NCBI RefSeq assembly: GCF_963378075.1 | Contig: NZ_OY726394.1 | Span: forward strand, 3,348,001 to 3,412,000 | Length of the DNA stretch: 64,000 nt | Source of the DNA: Mycolicibacter sp. MU0083 | GTDB lineage: Bacteria > Actinomycetota > Actinomycetes > Mycobacteriales > Mycobacteriaceae | Direction of reading: 5' to 3' | Shown here: positions 17,787 to 25,211 of the stretch, piece after piece | How positions within the stretch are numbered: position 1 is the stretch's first letter | How the letters are laid out: each line of letters begins with the position of its first letter | The notes under the pieces: model-generated | Told to the model about the DNA's origin: nothing | Databases searched by the model: none | What the model saw: only the letters and a program-made list of their open reading frames with translations | Position numbers and translations under genes: made by a program

Positions 17787-18464
17787 TCAGTCGGTGAAGA
17801 TCTCGCGGTTGACCGTGTGCAGATACGGGATGGCCAGGAAGGGGGTGATGTAGAAGATGTCGTAGAGCCACCAGCCCACGACCGGAAAGATCACCCCGGC
17901 GAAGCGCACGTCGGCGAACATCGTCATGTTGAACACGTACAGCACCCAGATCACCACCCCCATCCAGCAGGTGACGACCATCCACTGATGCCCCCAGCGC
18001 TTCATCTGCAGGAAGCCGATCCCCGCCGCGATCCGCATCGTGAAGACGGTCAGGATCATGCCCGCTTCCATGGCCTTCTCCCCCGGCCCGGCGGCGCCGC
18101 CCACCCACAGTTCGTTGAAATGCCAGAAGTATCCGGCGTCGAACATGTATCCCCAACCGCTGAGCAGCACCCGGGCCAGCAGGGTGTGGCTACCGATCAG
18201 GTCCAGCGCCCATCCCACGGTGTTGATCGCCGCATCGACCACGACCAGGTATCCCAGCAGCGTCACCAGCATCGGCCGCACCGACATGCCGTCGCGCTGA
18301 GCACGCCGCAGCAGCCACACGCCGCGCAGGAACAACGGCAGGCCGAAGATTCCGAGCGCCGCGGTGCCGATCAGGATGCTTCCGCCGATCAGCCATTTGT
18401 CCGCCTGCCGCTGGGCTAGGCGGGACGCTTCCATATGGTCGTCGACCGACAGTGCACTGCCCAT
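17787..18464 (-). CDS. Polytopic membrane protein, copy 2, paralogue of 14415-15101
   Basis: A 225-residue protein sharing the full topology of copy 1. From about residue 107 onward the two are almost identical ('[20 protein letters not shown]', '[14 protein letters not shown]', '[19 protein letters not shown]'), while the first 100 residues are only moderately alike. The ATG at 18464 lacks a ribosome site; a -10-like TACAGT ends 8 bases before it, which fits a leaderless mRNA. It is separated from the operon by an independent promoter. It may replace or pair with copy 1 in the same complex. Confidence 0.75.
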   Translation of the reverse strand: MGSALSVDDHMEASRLAQRQADKWLIGGSILIGTAALGIFGLPLFLRGVWLLRRAQRDGMSVRPMLVTLLGYLVVVDAAINTVGWALDLIGSHTLLARVLLSGWGYMFDAGYFWHFNELWVGGAAGPGEKAMEAGMILTVFTMRIAAGIGFLQMKRWGHQWMVVTCWMGVVIWVLYVFNMTMFADVRFAGVIFPVVGWWLYDIFYITPFLAIPYLHTVNREIFTD

Positions 18465-18470
18465 GCTGAC

Positions 18471-18502
18471 TGACTGTAGTCATGCAATATCGTCGACGAC
18501 AA
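18471..18502 (-). promoter_or_regulatory. Promoter with TGACT-NN-AGTCA operator, apparently leaderless
   Basis: Perfect dyad TGACT-GT-AGTCA at 18471-18482, directly upstream of the ATG at 18464. On the minus strand, -35-like TTGTCG (18497-18502), 18-bp spacer and -10-like TACAGT (18473-18478) overlap the dyad and place the start of transcription at or near the ATG. The dyad repeats the operator at 17763-17774 and lies 28 bp from the stop of the TetR gene, its probable reader. Confidence 0.6.
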
Positions 18503-18509
18503 GACTCGA

Positions 18510-19148
18510 TCAGCCGACCGGGGCCATACTGCGCACGGTGCGCCTCACCAGGTCTTCGAGCAGTTCGTGACGCATCGGATCGTTGGTGGTGATCGCCAAT
18601 GCGTAAAGACCGAGCAGGAAGAACACCGCGCTGTTGATCGGCCGGACCTCCGGATCGACCTCACCCTGGGCCTGGGCCTGCTCGATGCGCTTGCCCAGCA
18701 GCAAGACCAGCGAGTGATCGCCACCCCCTTCGGCGGCCGGCCGGGTCTGGGAGAAGTGCAGTGCCAGAAAATCTTTGAACAACAACTCGCCCAGGCGTCG
18801 TTCCAGTCCCAGCACCAGCCGAACGGCTTCGGTCAACGCGGATTCGAGGTCGTGCCCCTTGTCCAGGTACCGACCGAACTGCTTTGCCATCCGGTCTTCT
18901 TCACGCTTCTCGAGCTCGAGCAGCACGTGCTCCTTGGTGGGGAAGTGAAAGAAGAACGTGCCGTGCGCGACACCGGCGGCCGCGACGATTGCACCCACGT
19001 CGGCCTGGGCCATTCCGGTCCGTTTGAACTCGGCGGTCGCCGCCCCCAGCAGTCGTTCCCGGGTCTGCAGGCGCTTGGTTTCGCGCGCCGACACCTTCTC
19101 CGTCTTATCCACCACGGCCACGACAGTATCGCCTCGGCGCGCCCGCAC
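18510..19148 (-). CDS. TetR family repressor, probable regulator of the MoxR/VWA operon
   Basis: Up to 212 residues. The N-terminal HTH reads 'TRERLLGAATAEFKRTG' then 'VGAIVAAAGVAHGTFFFHF', typical of TetR; the rest is the helical ligand domain. The start is uncertain: a GTG at 19148 gives the full length, while GTGs at 19121, 19115 or 19112 would remove the arginine-rich head. It is encoded in the same direction as, and immediately before, polytopic copy 2, with the TGACT-NN-AGTCA operators downstream. Inducer unknown. Confidence 0.84.
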   Translation of the reverse strand: MRARRGDTVVAVVDKTEKVSARETKRLQTRERLLGAATAEFKRTGMAQADVGAIVAAAGVAHGTFFFHFPTKEHVLLELEKREEDRMAKQFGRYLDKGHDLESALTEAVRLVLGLERRLGELLFKDFLALHFSQTRPAAEGGGDHSLVLLLGKRIEQAQAQGEVDPEVRPINSAVFFLLGLYALAITTNDPMRHELLEDLVRRTVRSMAPVG

Positions 19149-19161
19149 GCACGGCGATGAC

Positions 19162-19344
19162 TCAGGTCAACGTCGGCGTCTCTTCCAGCGCGGCGGCGAT
19201 CAGCGCCCGGATGTTGTTCCGGCAGCGACCGCACACCGTTCCGGCCCCGGTACGCTCACCGATCTGCCTGGTGGTCGTGGCGCCGGCGCGGGCGGCGTCG
19301 ATCACTTCTTGACTGGTGACCCCGGTGCACAGGCAGACGTACAC
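19162..19344 (-). CDS. Bfd-like [2Fe-2S] ferredoxin (bacterioferritin-associated type)
   Basis: A 60-residue protein with the four cysteines of the BFD-like [2Fe-2S] fold: C4 and C6 ('VCLCTGVT') and C38 and C41 ('VCGRCRNN'). It starts at a GTG six bases after the stop of the FadD3-like gene. In bacteria such proteins reduce bacterioferritin or serve as small electron carriers; here it could supply electrons to a P450 or iron to the nearby metal-loading system. The second idea is only inference from position. Confidence 0.8.
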   Translation of the reverse strand: MYVCLCTGVTSQEVIDAARAGATTTRQIGERTGAGTVCGRCRNNIRALIAAALEETPTLT

Positions 19345-19350
19345 GGCGTA

Positions 19351-20808
19351 TCACGCCCCGGCCGCGGCCCTTGTCTGCAGCTGCGCCTTGTCCACCTTGC
19401 CGGTGGCGTTCAGCGGCAACTGATCGATGAAACTCACCGAGCGGGGCACCTTGAATCCGGCCATCCGGTCCCGGCTCCATGCGATCAGCTCCGCCTCGGA
19501 TGTCTGGGCACCGGGTGCGGTCACCACGAACGCCTTGCCCACCTGCCCCATCCGCTCGTCGGGCACACCGATCACCGCCACCTGCGAGATCGCCGGATGC
19601 TCCACCAGGAAGCCCTCGATCTCGGCGGGGTAGGCGTTGAAGCCGCCGACGATGAACATGTCCTTCTTGCGGCCGACGATCCGCAGCCGGCCGGCGTCGT
19701 CGAGGGTGCCGACGTCGCCGGTGTGCAACCACCCCTGCGCGTCGATCGCCTCGGCGGTGGCCGCCGGGTCGTCGAGGTAGCCGACCATCACGTTGTAGCC
19801 GCGCACCAGGACCTCGCCGTCGTCGGCGATGCGCACCTCGATGTCGTCGCACGCCAGCCCGGCGGTGGTCGCGATGTCTTCGAACGAGTCACCGCGACGC
19901 GATGCGGTCACCGTGCCGGCTTCGGTGAGTCCGTATCCGGTCATGATCGACTTGAAGGGCAACTCGCTGCGGATCCGCCGGATCAGATCCACCGGGATGT
20001 CGGCGGCACCGGTGACGGCGGCGCGCAGCGACGACAGGTCGCGCGTCGGACCCGCGTCCAGCAGTGACTGATACAGCGTCGGCGGCCCGGGAAGCATCGT
20101 GATGCGTTCGGTCTCAATGAGTTCGGCGACGGTGTCGACGTCGAAGACCCGCACCGGAACCATGGTGGCGCCCCGGATGCAGGAGGCGATGCAGCCGGCC
20201 TTGTAGCCGAACGTGTGGAAGTAGGGGTTGACCATCAGGTAGCGGTCGCCCTCGCGGAGGTCGGCCAGGTCGCACCATTCGGCGTAGAGCCGCAGGTTCT
20301 GCCGGTGGGTCATCATCACGCCCTTGGGCCGACCCGTGGTGCCGGAGGTGAAGATGATGTCGGCGACATCGCCGCCGCCGACGGGACGGTGCAGCGGCGA
20401 CCCGGAACTCAAGAAGTCCGATTTCAGGTCGATCACCGGCACTCCGGGCGGGGCGGTGAAATCCAGTCCGAGGAAGCCCTTCTCGACCAGGACCAGCTTG
20501 GCGCCGCTGCGGCGGATGATGTCGGAGGCCTCGGTCGGCTTGAACCGGGTGTTGACCGGGACCAGCACGCCGCCGGCGGTCAGCAACCCGAAGGCCGCGA
20601 TGATCCATTCCGCGGAGTTGGGCGCCCAGATCGCGGCCCGATCACCCTTGGCGATGCCTGCGGCGGCGAATGCGCCTGCCGCGCAACGAACCCGGTCGGC
20701 CAGCTGGTTGAAGCTCAGCCGCACCGGGCCGTCGGCGATCGCTTCGGCATCCCCGAAGCGATCGCCGACGCTCAGGACCATCTCCGGGATGGTCTCCCAG
20801 CGTGGCAC
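19351..20808 (-). CDS. FadD3-like acyl-CoA synthetase
   Basis: A 485-residue ligase with P-loop 'FTSGTTGRPKGV', 'NPYFHTFGYKAGC', 'TGYGLTEAGTVTA', 'LHTGDVGTLDDAGRLRIVGR' and 'LPLNATGKVDK' with the catalytic Lys. Several of these segments match what I recall of mycobacterial FadD3, the ligase of the HIP (steroid CD-ring) pathway, but a different acid is equally possible. The GTG at 20808 begins two bases after the amidohydrolase stop. An ATG at 20781 is an alternative start nine codons in. Confidence 0.84.
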   Translation of the reverse strand: MPRWETIPEMVLSVGDRFGDAEAIADGPVRLSFNQLADRVRCAAGAFAAAGIAKGDRAAIWAPNSAEWIIAAFGLLTAGGVLVPVNTRFKPTEASDIIRRSGAKLVLVEKGFLGLDFTAPPGVPVIDLKSDFLSSGSPLHRPVGGGDVADIIFTSGTTGRPKGVMMTHRQNLRLYAEWCDLADLREGDRYLMVNPYFHTFGYKAGCIASCIRGATMVPVRVFDVDTVAELIETERITMLPGPPTLYQSLLDAGPTRDLSSLRAAVTGAADIPVDLIRRIRSELPFKSIMTGYGLTEAGTVTASRRGDSFEDIATTAGLACDDIEVRIADDGEVLVRGYNVMVGYLDDPAATAEAIDAQGWLHTGDVGTLDDAGRLRIVGRKKDMFIVGGFNAYPAEIEGFLVEHPAISQVAVIGVPDERMGQVGKAFVVTAPGAQTSEAELIAWSRDRMAGFKVPRSVSFIDQLPLNATGKVDKAQLQTRAAAGA

Positions 20809-20810
20809 CC

Positions 20811-22001
20811 CTAGACGGTGACGAGCCGACCGAGGTTGCCGCCCATGATCTTCGCCTGGTCCTCGACGGGCAGGTGCGACAGCGCGGTGATGTAGTGCGT
20901 CGGCTCGGCCAGGCCCTCCGGGTGCGGCCAGTCCGAACCGTAGAGCACCTGCTCCACACCGACGAGGTTGATCAGGTCGTCGATGCCCTCTTCGTAGAAG
21001 GGGCTGACGTAGATCCGGTTCTTGATCTCTTCCATCGGGTTGCCCAGGAAGGCCTCCGGCGCCTTGCGGTAGACCTCCGCCATGGAGTCCAGCAGTGGGA
21101 ACATCCACTTGGAGCCGGCTTCGACGATGCCGACCTTGAGCTTCGGGTGCCGGAACAGCGCACCGTGGATGACCCAGGAGGCCACCGCGTCCTGGATCGG
21201 CCGCCACTCGTTGAGGATGCCCATCGCGTTGGTCTGGAACGGCAGCATCTCCTCGACCGCGCCGTCCCACTCCGAGGTGTAACGCGAGTAGCCGCTGTCC
21301 GAGGAGTGCATGCCGATGAAGACGTCGTACTCGACGCACTTCTCCCAGAACGGGTCGAACTCCGGCAGCGCGAACGAGCGCGGGCCGCGGAAGCCGGGCA
21401 CCGGAGCCGGGCGGATCAGGATGGCACGGGCGCCGCGCTTGACGCACCACTCCAGTTCCTCGATGGCCTTCTCCACGATCGGCAGGGTGATGACCGGGGT
21501 GGTGAAGATGCGGTTCTTGTAGTTGAAGCCCCAGACCTCGTCCAGCCACTGGTTGAGCGCATGCACGATGACGTGGATGGTGACCGGGTCGTCGCGCAGC
21601 CGCTCCTCGATGAGGCTGGCCAGGGTCGGGAACATCAGCGAGCGGTCGACGCCCAGTTCGTCCATCAGCTCCAGCCGGGGGGCGGGCTCGAAGAACGCCG
21701 GGATGGACTTCATCGGCTCGCCGAACAGCTCACGCTTGCTCTTGCCGTCGGGGTTGCCGTACTTGAAGTACTCCTCCCAGGCGCCGGGCTTGGCGACCAC
21801 GGAGAACGTGGGGTTGGGGATGTAGTTACTGATCTGGCCGCGGATGGCGATCTTGGTACGCCCGTTGACCTCGACGTACTGGACGACGTCCTTGTACTCC
21901 TTGGGCAGGTACTTCGTCAGCGCTTCCGGCGGCTCGTACAGGTGGTTGTCCGCGTCGAACAAGGGGAACGGAACGTCGACGCGATGTGACAGTTGACCCA
22001 T
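20811..22001 (-). CDS. Amidohydrolase family protein (ACMSD/TIM-barrel type)
   Basis: A 396-residue metal-dependent amidohydrolase-fold protein. 'DADNHLYEPPEAL' at the N-terminus carries the first metal-binding strand, and 'GSDWPHPEG' near residue 360 the catalytic Asp, as in amidohydrolase_2/ACMSD proteins that catalyse decarboxylation or C-C hydrolysis. AAAGGAG precedes the ATG, and a perfect 19-bp palindrome sits 21-39 bases upstream. It heads an operon with the FadD3-like ligase and the Bfd-like protein. A relative is at 39845. Substrate unknown. Confidence 0.85.
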   Translation of the reverse strand: MGQLSHRVDVPFPLFDADNHLYEPPEALTKYLPKEYKDVVQYVEVNGRTKIAIRGQISNYIPNPTFSVVAKPGAWEEYFKYGNPDGKSKRELFGEPMKSIPAFFEPAPRLELMDELGVDRSLMFPTLASLIEERLRDDPVTIHVIVHALNQWLDEVWGFNYKNRIFTTPVITLPIVEKAIEELEWCVKRGARAILIRPAPVPGFRGPRSFALPEFDPFWEKCVEYDVFIGMHSSDSGYSRYTSEWDGAVEEMLPFQTNAMGILNEWRPIQDAVASWVIHGALFRHPKLKVGIVEAGSKWMFPLLDSMAEVYRKAPEAFLGNPMEEIKNRIYVSPFYEEGIDDLINLVGVEQVLYGSDWPHPEGLAEPTHYITALSHLPVEDQAKIMGGNLGRLVTV

Positions 22002-22021
22002 GAAACGCTCCTTTTCGGTTC

Positions 22022-22040
22022 GTGAGAATCATATTCTCAC
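22022..22040. promoter_or_regulatory. Perfect palindromic operator GTGAGAAT-CAT-ATTCTCAC
   Basis: Eight-bp arms with a three-base centre, placed directly before the amidohydrolase gene and overlapping the stop of the upstream ligase. Symmetry and length suit a TetR dimer. The half-site GAGAAT/ATTCTC recurs at 23636-23654 between the divergent ligase and crotonase, so one regulator probably covers both; the TetR at 24418 is the closest candidate. Confidence 0.68.
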
Positions 22041-23620
22041 TGCGGTGTGGTTGCAACACTGTCTGTGAGTTCCTTGCGGACCAGGTATTTCTGCACCTTG
22101 CCGCTGGCGGTACGCGGGAAGTCGGCCACCTCGCGCAGCTCCTCGGGCCACTTCTGCCGGGCCACTCCGGCCGACTCGAAGTGCGCCCGCACCTCGGCCA
22201 GCTCGGGCATGGCCTGCCCCGGTTTGAGTCGCAGTACCGCGACCGCCCGCTCCCCCAGCCGGGCGTCCGGCGCCGCGACCACGATCGCCTCGGCGACCGC
22301 CGGCATGGTCAGCAGGACGTCCTCGACCTCGACCGCGCTGATGTTCTCGCCGCCGCGGATGATCACGTCGGCTTTGCGATCGGTGATGGTCAGATAACCG
22401 TCGGCGTCGAGCACCCCGATGTCGCCGGTGTGATACCAGCCGTCGGCGTCGAACGCCGCCTCGGTCAGCGCATCGTCGGTGTAACCCAGGCACAGGTCGG
22501 GGCCACGGCTGAGGATCTCGCCGTCGTCGGCCAGCCGCACCTCGACACCGGGCCGCGCATCGCCGTCGGTGAACAGCCGTTTGTCCTCGGCGGCGGTCGG
22601 GCGCGAACCGGTGATCGACGGATGCTCGGTGCTGCCGTAGGAGCGGAAGACGAAGATGCCCAGATCGGCCAGCCGGCGGGTGACCGCGCCCGGCACCGTG
22701 GATCCGCCGAGCCCGACATGGCGGATGTGGCGCAGGTGTTCGTCGGTGAAGTCCGGGTGGTCGAGCAGGCTGGTGACGAAGTACGGCGGCCCGCCGCCGA
22801 TCGACACCCCCTGTTCGGTCATCAGGGCCAGCACCTTGGCGGGGTCCCAGACATCGGCGAGGTCGATCGGGGTGCCCTCGAGGACCGGGATCAGAAATGC
22901 CCCGACCATGCCGATGAAATGCCCGACCGGCGTGGCGGTGAGCTGACGGCCGCGATCGGTGGGGTAGTTGGCGAGCAGTTGGCGTGTCTCGAAGCACAGC
23001 GTCTGGTGACTGTGGATCACGCCCTTGGGCTCGCGGGTGGTGCCCGAGGTGAACGCGATCAACGCCGGCGCGCCGGGATCGGCGGCCAGCGTGCCGGCCA
23101 TCGGCTCGTCGGCGAGCAGGTCCTCGAAATCGACGACGTTGCCGCGCACCACGCCGGCCTCCCGCGCACCCACCACCCCGACGACGGGGATGTCGGCGCA
23201 CAACTCGGGGTGAAAACTCATCCGGCCGAACCGCTCGGCGGTGATGAAGACCCGCGGCTTGCTCGCGGACAGGATGAAGCCCAGCTCTCGGGGGCCGTAG
23301 AAGTGCACGACGGGCACCACCACCGCGCCCAGGAACGACGCGGCCCAGAACGCCGCGGCGGCCTCCATCCAGTTCGGCAGTTGCAGCGCGATCACGTCGC
23401 CGGGGCCGACCCCGCGGTCCCGCAGGCCCGCTGCCAGTCGGCGGGCGACCCGTTCCACGTCGCGGAAATCTCCGCGCCACGGCCGGACCTCCGAGTGCAC
23501 CTCGAACCCGACTTCCGGCTTCGCGGCCAGCCCGGTGGCGAGCAGGTCACCGAGGGTTTCGCGGGTCCACCAACCCTGCTCTTCGTAGCGCCGGACCAGG
23601 TCGGCGGGAATCTTTCGCAT
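22037..23620 (-). CDS. Acyl-CoA synthetase / AMP-dependent ligase (FadD-like)
   Basis: A 527-residue ligase: P-loop 'FTSGTTREPKGV', 'FRSYGSTEHPS', hinge 'YHTGDIGVLDADGYLTITDR', and 'FPRTASGKVQK' with the catalytic Lys. The first 50 residues include 'YEEQGWWTRETLGDLLA', typical of cyclohexanecarboxylate/long acid ligases of actinobacteria. The ATG at 23620 was chosen because it gives the usual N-terminus; the open frame continues upstream past the promoter. It is divergent from the crotonase at 23678, with a GAGAAT/ATTCTC repeat in between. Confidence 0.86.
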   Translation of the reverse strand: MRKIPADLVRRYEEQGWWTRETLGDLLATGLAAKPEVGFEVHSEVRPWRGDFRDVERVARRLAAGLRDRGVGPGDVIALQLPNWMEAAAAFWAASFLGAVVVPVVHFYGPRELGFILSASKPRVFITAERFGRMSFHPELCADIPVVGVVGAREAGVVRGNVVDFEDLLADEPMAGTLAADPGAPALIAFTSGTTREPKGVIHSHQTLCFETRQLLANYPTDRGRQLTATPVGHFIGMVGAFLIPVLEGTPIDLADVWDPAKVLALMTEQGVSIGGGPPYFVTSLLDHPDFTDEHLRHIRHVGLGGSTVPGAVTRRLADLGIFVFRSYGSTEHPSITGSRPTAAEDKRLFTDGDARPGVEVRLADDGEILSRGPDLCLGYTDDALTEAAFDADGWYHTGDIGVLDADGYLTITDRKADVIIRGGENISAVEVEDVLLTMPAVAEAIVVAAPDARLGERAVAVLRLKPGQAMPELAEVRAHFESAGVARQKWPEELREVADFPRTASGKVQKYLVRKELTDSVATTPQ

Positions 23621-23635
23621 GGTGTCCGCGATGAT

Positions 23636-23654
23636 ATTCTCCGTTTTTGAGAAT
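23636..23654. promoter_or_regulatory. ATTCTC-N7-GAGAAT repeat between divergent ligase and crotonase
   Basis: Six-bp inverted arms around CGTTTTT in a 57-bp gap between starts at 23620 (minus) and 23678 (plus). The half-sites equal those of the palindrome at 22022 but face each other across a different spacing, so this may be two overlapping half-operators. It could repress both genes at once. Confidence 0.5.
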
Positions 23655-23677
23655 GCCAATATCTTGAGCGGAGAGCC

Positions 23678-24421
23678 ATGGGTCACGACGGTCGGGACGA
23701 GCTGGACGTACAACTGGATGACGGCCTGGCCATCATCACCATCGACCGGCCCCACGCACGCAACGCGATCGCGCCGGAGACCATGGAGCAACTCGACCGC
23801 GCATTGGACAAGGTGGCCGGGGCGCAGGCTCTGGTGATCACCGGCGGCGGCGATCGCGCTTTCGTCTCCGGCGGCGACCTCAAGCAGCTCGCGGCGCTGC
23901 GCACCGAACCGGAGGCCGCCGCCATGGCCTGGCGGATGCGCGGCCTGTGCGACCGGATCGCCGCCTTCCCCGCGCCGGTGATCGCCGCGATGAACGGCCA
24001 CGCACTGGGCGGCGGCGCCGAGGTGGCGGTCGCCGCGGATATCCGGATCGCGGCCGCCGACGTCAAGATCGCCTTCAACCAGGTGTCGCTGGCGATCATG
24101 CCCGCCTGGGGCGGCGCCGAACGGTTGGGCCGACTGGTCGGCCACAGCGAGGCACTGCTGCTGGCCGGCAGCGGAACCATGCTGGACGCCGCCGAGGCGC
24201 ACCGGATAGGGCTGATCAACCGGGTGGTGCCCCGGGAGTCGTTCGACGCCGAATGGCGTGCACTGGCCCGGTCGCTGGCCAATACCTCGGCCGGCGAGAT
24301 CAAGCGGGTGCTCGGCGGCGCAACGCCGGACGAGGCGGTGGCGGCCTTCGCCCGCCTGTGGGTCGCCGACGAGCACTGGGCGGCCGCCGATCGGCTACAG
24401 CAGGGCAGGAAGCAGGGTTAA
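23678..24421 (+). CDS. Crotonase family enoyl-CoA hydratase
   Basis: A 247-residue crotonase: 'AIITIDRPHARNAIA', oxyanion segment 'GGGDRAFVSGGDL', core 'GHALGGGAEVAVAADIRIA' keeping the first catalytic Glu (GAE), while the second is Gln (FNQVSLAI). 'MPAWGGAERL' fits substrate-binding helices of EchA proteins. GCGGAGAG lies upstream of the ATG. Its end overlaps the convergent TetR gene by four bases. Likely works with the divergent ligase on the same acyl-CoA. Confidence 0.87.
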   Translation: MGHDGRDELDVQLDDGLAIITIDRPHARNAIAPETMEQLDRALDKVAGAQALVITGGGDRAFVSGGDLKQLAALRTEPEAAAMAWRMRGLCDRIAAFPAPVIAAMNGHALGGGAEVAVAADIRIAAADVKIAFNQVSLAIMPAWGGAERLGRLVGHSEALLLAGSGTMLDAAEAHRIGLINRVVPRESFDAEWRALARSLANTSAGEIKRVLGGATPDEAVAAFARLWVADEHWAAADRLQQGRKQG

Positions 24422-25071
24422 TGCCCGACGGGGCCCGACGCCATGGCGATGCCGGAGACCGGCACCTGCGGCGGCGGGTCGCCCTCGATCCGGTGCAGCC
24501 AGCGCTCGACGAACTCCACCGTCTCGGCATGACCGAGGGTCATGCCCAGCGCCTCCTTCTCGATCATCAACATCCGCGAGGCGCTGGTCATCAGCAGGAT
24601 CAGCACCATCGGCGGGAACTCCGCGTCGTCGACGCCGTACCGCTCGAACACGCCGGCGACTACCTCGACCTGCTGGGCGCGCAATCGCTCGGCGTAGCTG
24701 GCGATCTCGGCGCGCAGCACCTCACGCTCGTTGGCGAGCGTGATGAACTGCATGGTCAACGCCGTCCATGCCGGTTCGGTGTTGAACCGCCACAGCGCCC
24801 ACAGCGGTTGCTCGGATTCCAGCACCGCGGTCTGTTCGGCCAAGCCCTGGTCGCCGCGCCGGCGGAACATCTCCAGGAACAGGTCGTCCATGGTGCGGAA
24901 GTAGTAGTGCACCAGTTGGTGTTTGAGCCCGGCCCGTTCGGCGACCCGGCGCGAGCTGACCGCGCCGGCTCCGGCGGTCAGCAGAAGCTCTTCCGCCGCA
25001 TCCAGCAGCAACGTCCGGTTCTTTGCGTCCGGCGCCCCAATTCGGCGCTGTCCCTTACCCGATTCGGGCAT
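24418..25071 (-). CDS. TetR family transcriptional regulator
   Basis: A 217-residue regulator with the HTH 'SSRRVAERAGLKHQLVHYYF' at about 38-58 and a helical ligand domain ending 'ETVEFVERWLHRIEG'. It is the nearest regulator to the GAGAAT/ATTCTC operators at 22022 and 23636 and also lies just upstream of, and divergent to, the P450 operon at 25212 with its own dyad. Which operator it reads cannot be told from sequence alone. Confidence 0.84.
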   Translation of the reverse strand: MPESGKGQRRIGAPDAKNRTLLLDAAEELLLTAGAGAVSSRRVAERAGLKHQLVHYYFRTMDDLFLEMFRRRGDQGLAEQTAVLESEQPLWALWRFNTEPAWTALTMQFITLANEREVLRAEIASYAERLRAQQVEVVAGVFERYGVDDAEFPPMVLILLMTSASRMLMIEKEALGMTLGHAETVEFVERWLHRIEGDPPPQVPVSGIAMASGPVGH

Positions 25072-25139
25072 ACAGTTCGCTCCGCATCGTCGTCATCCTC
25101 GCTACACGTCCGGCGGTCATCGTAATGGCGCCGCAACTC

Positions 25140-25184
25140 TTGACCCCTTATCCCCGCCCATGCTAAGCAGGTGCACAGCACCTG
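25140..25184 (+). promoter_or_regulatory. Promoter region and CAGGTGC-ACA-GCACCTG dyad of the P450 operon
   Basis: A perfect 7-3-7 inverted repeat at 25168-25184 lies 28-44 bases upstream of the TTG start at 25212. TTGACC at 25140 and TGCTAAGC about 17 bases later could be the -35 and an extended -10, which would place the dyad over the transcription start. It lies in the 140-bp gap to the divergent TetR gene. Confidence 0.5.
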
Positions 25185-25211
25185 TCAGCCCGTTCCGCAG
25201 AGAGGCCCACG

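Noticed and set aside
17581..18156. N-terminal extension of the VWA protein through the upstream gene
   Set aside because: The open frame continues because of base composition; it overlaps the 34-aa gene, the promoter and polytopic copy 2, and its translation is Arg-rich and without family similarity.
14415..18464. Polytopic proteins as particulate methane/ammonia monooxygenase (PmoA or PmoC) subunits
   Set aside because: Size and helix count are similar, but I could not align the conserved metal-ligand segments of PmoA, PmoC or any PmoB-like cupredoxin domain, and no PmoB gene is present.
19351..21549. Amidohydrolase-ligase fusion protein of over 700 residues
   Set aside because: The N-terminal 240 residues are an out-of-frame reading of the amidohydrolase gene; the ligase starts at GTG 20808 after the amidohydrolase stop.
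20802..23650. Long plus-strand frames opposite the amidohydrolase and ligase genes
   Set aside because: They are antisense shadows with Asp/Gly/Gln/Arg-rich low-complexity translation, no domain motifs and no ribosome sites; the minus-strand genes explain the region.
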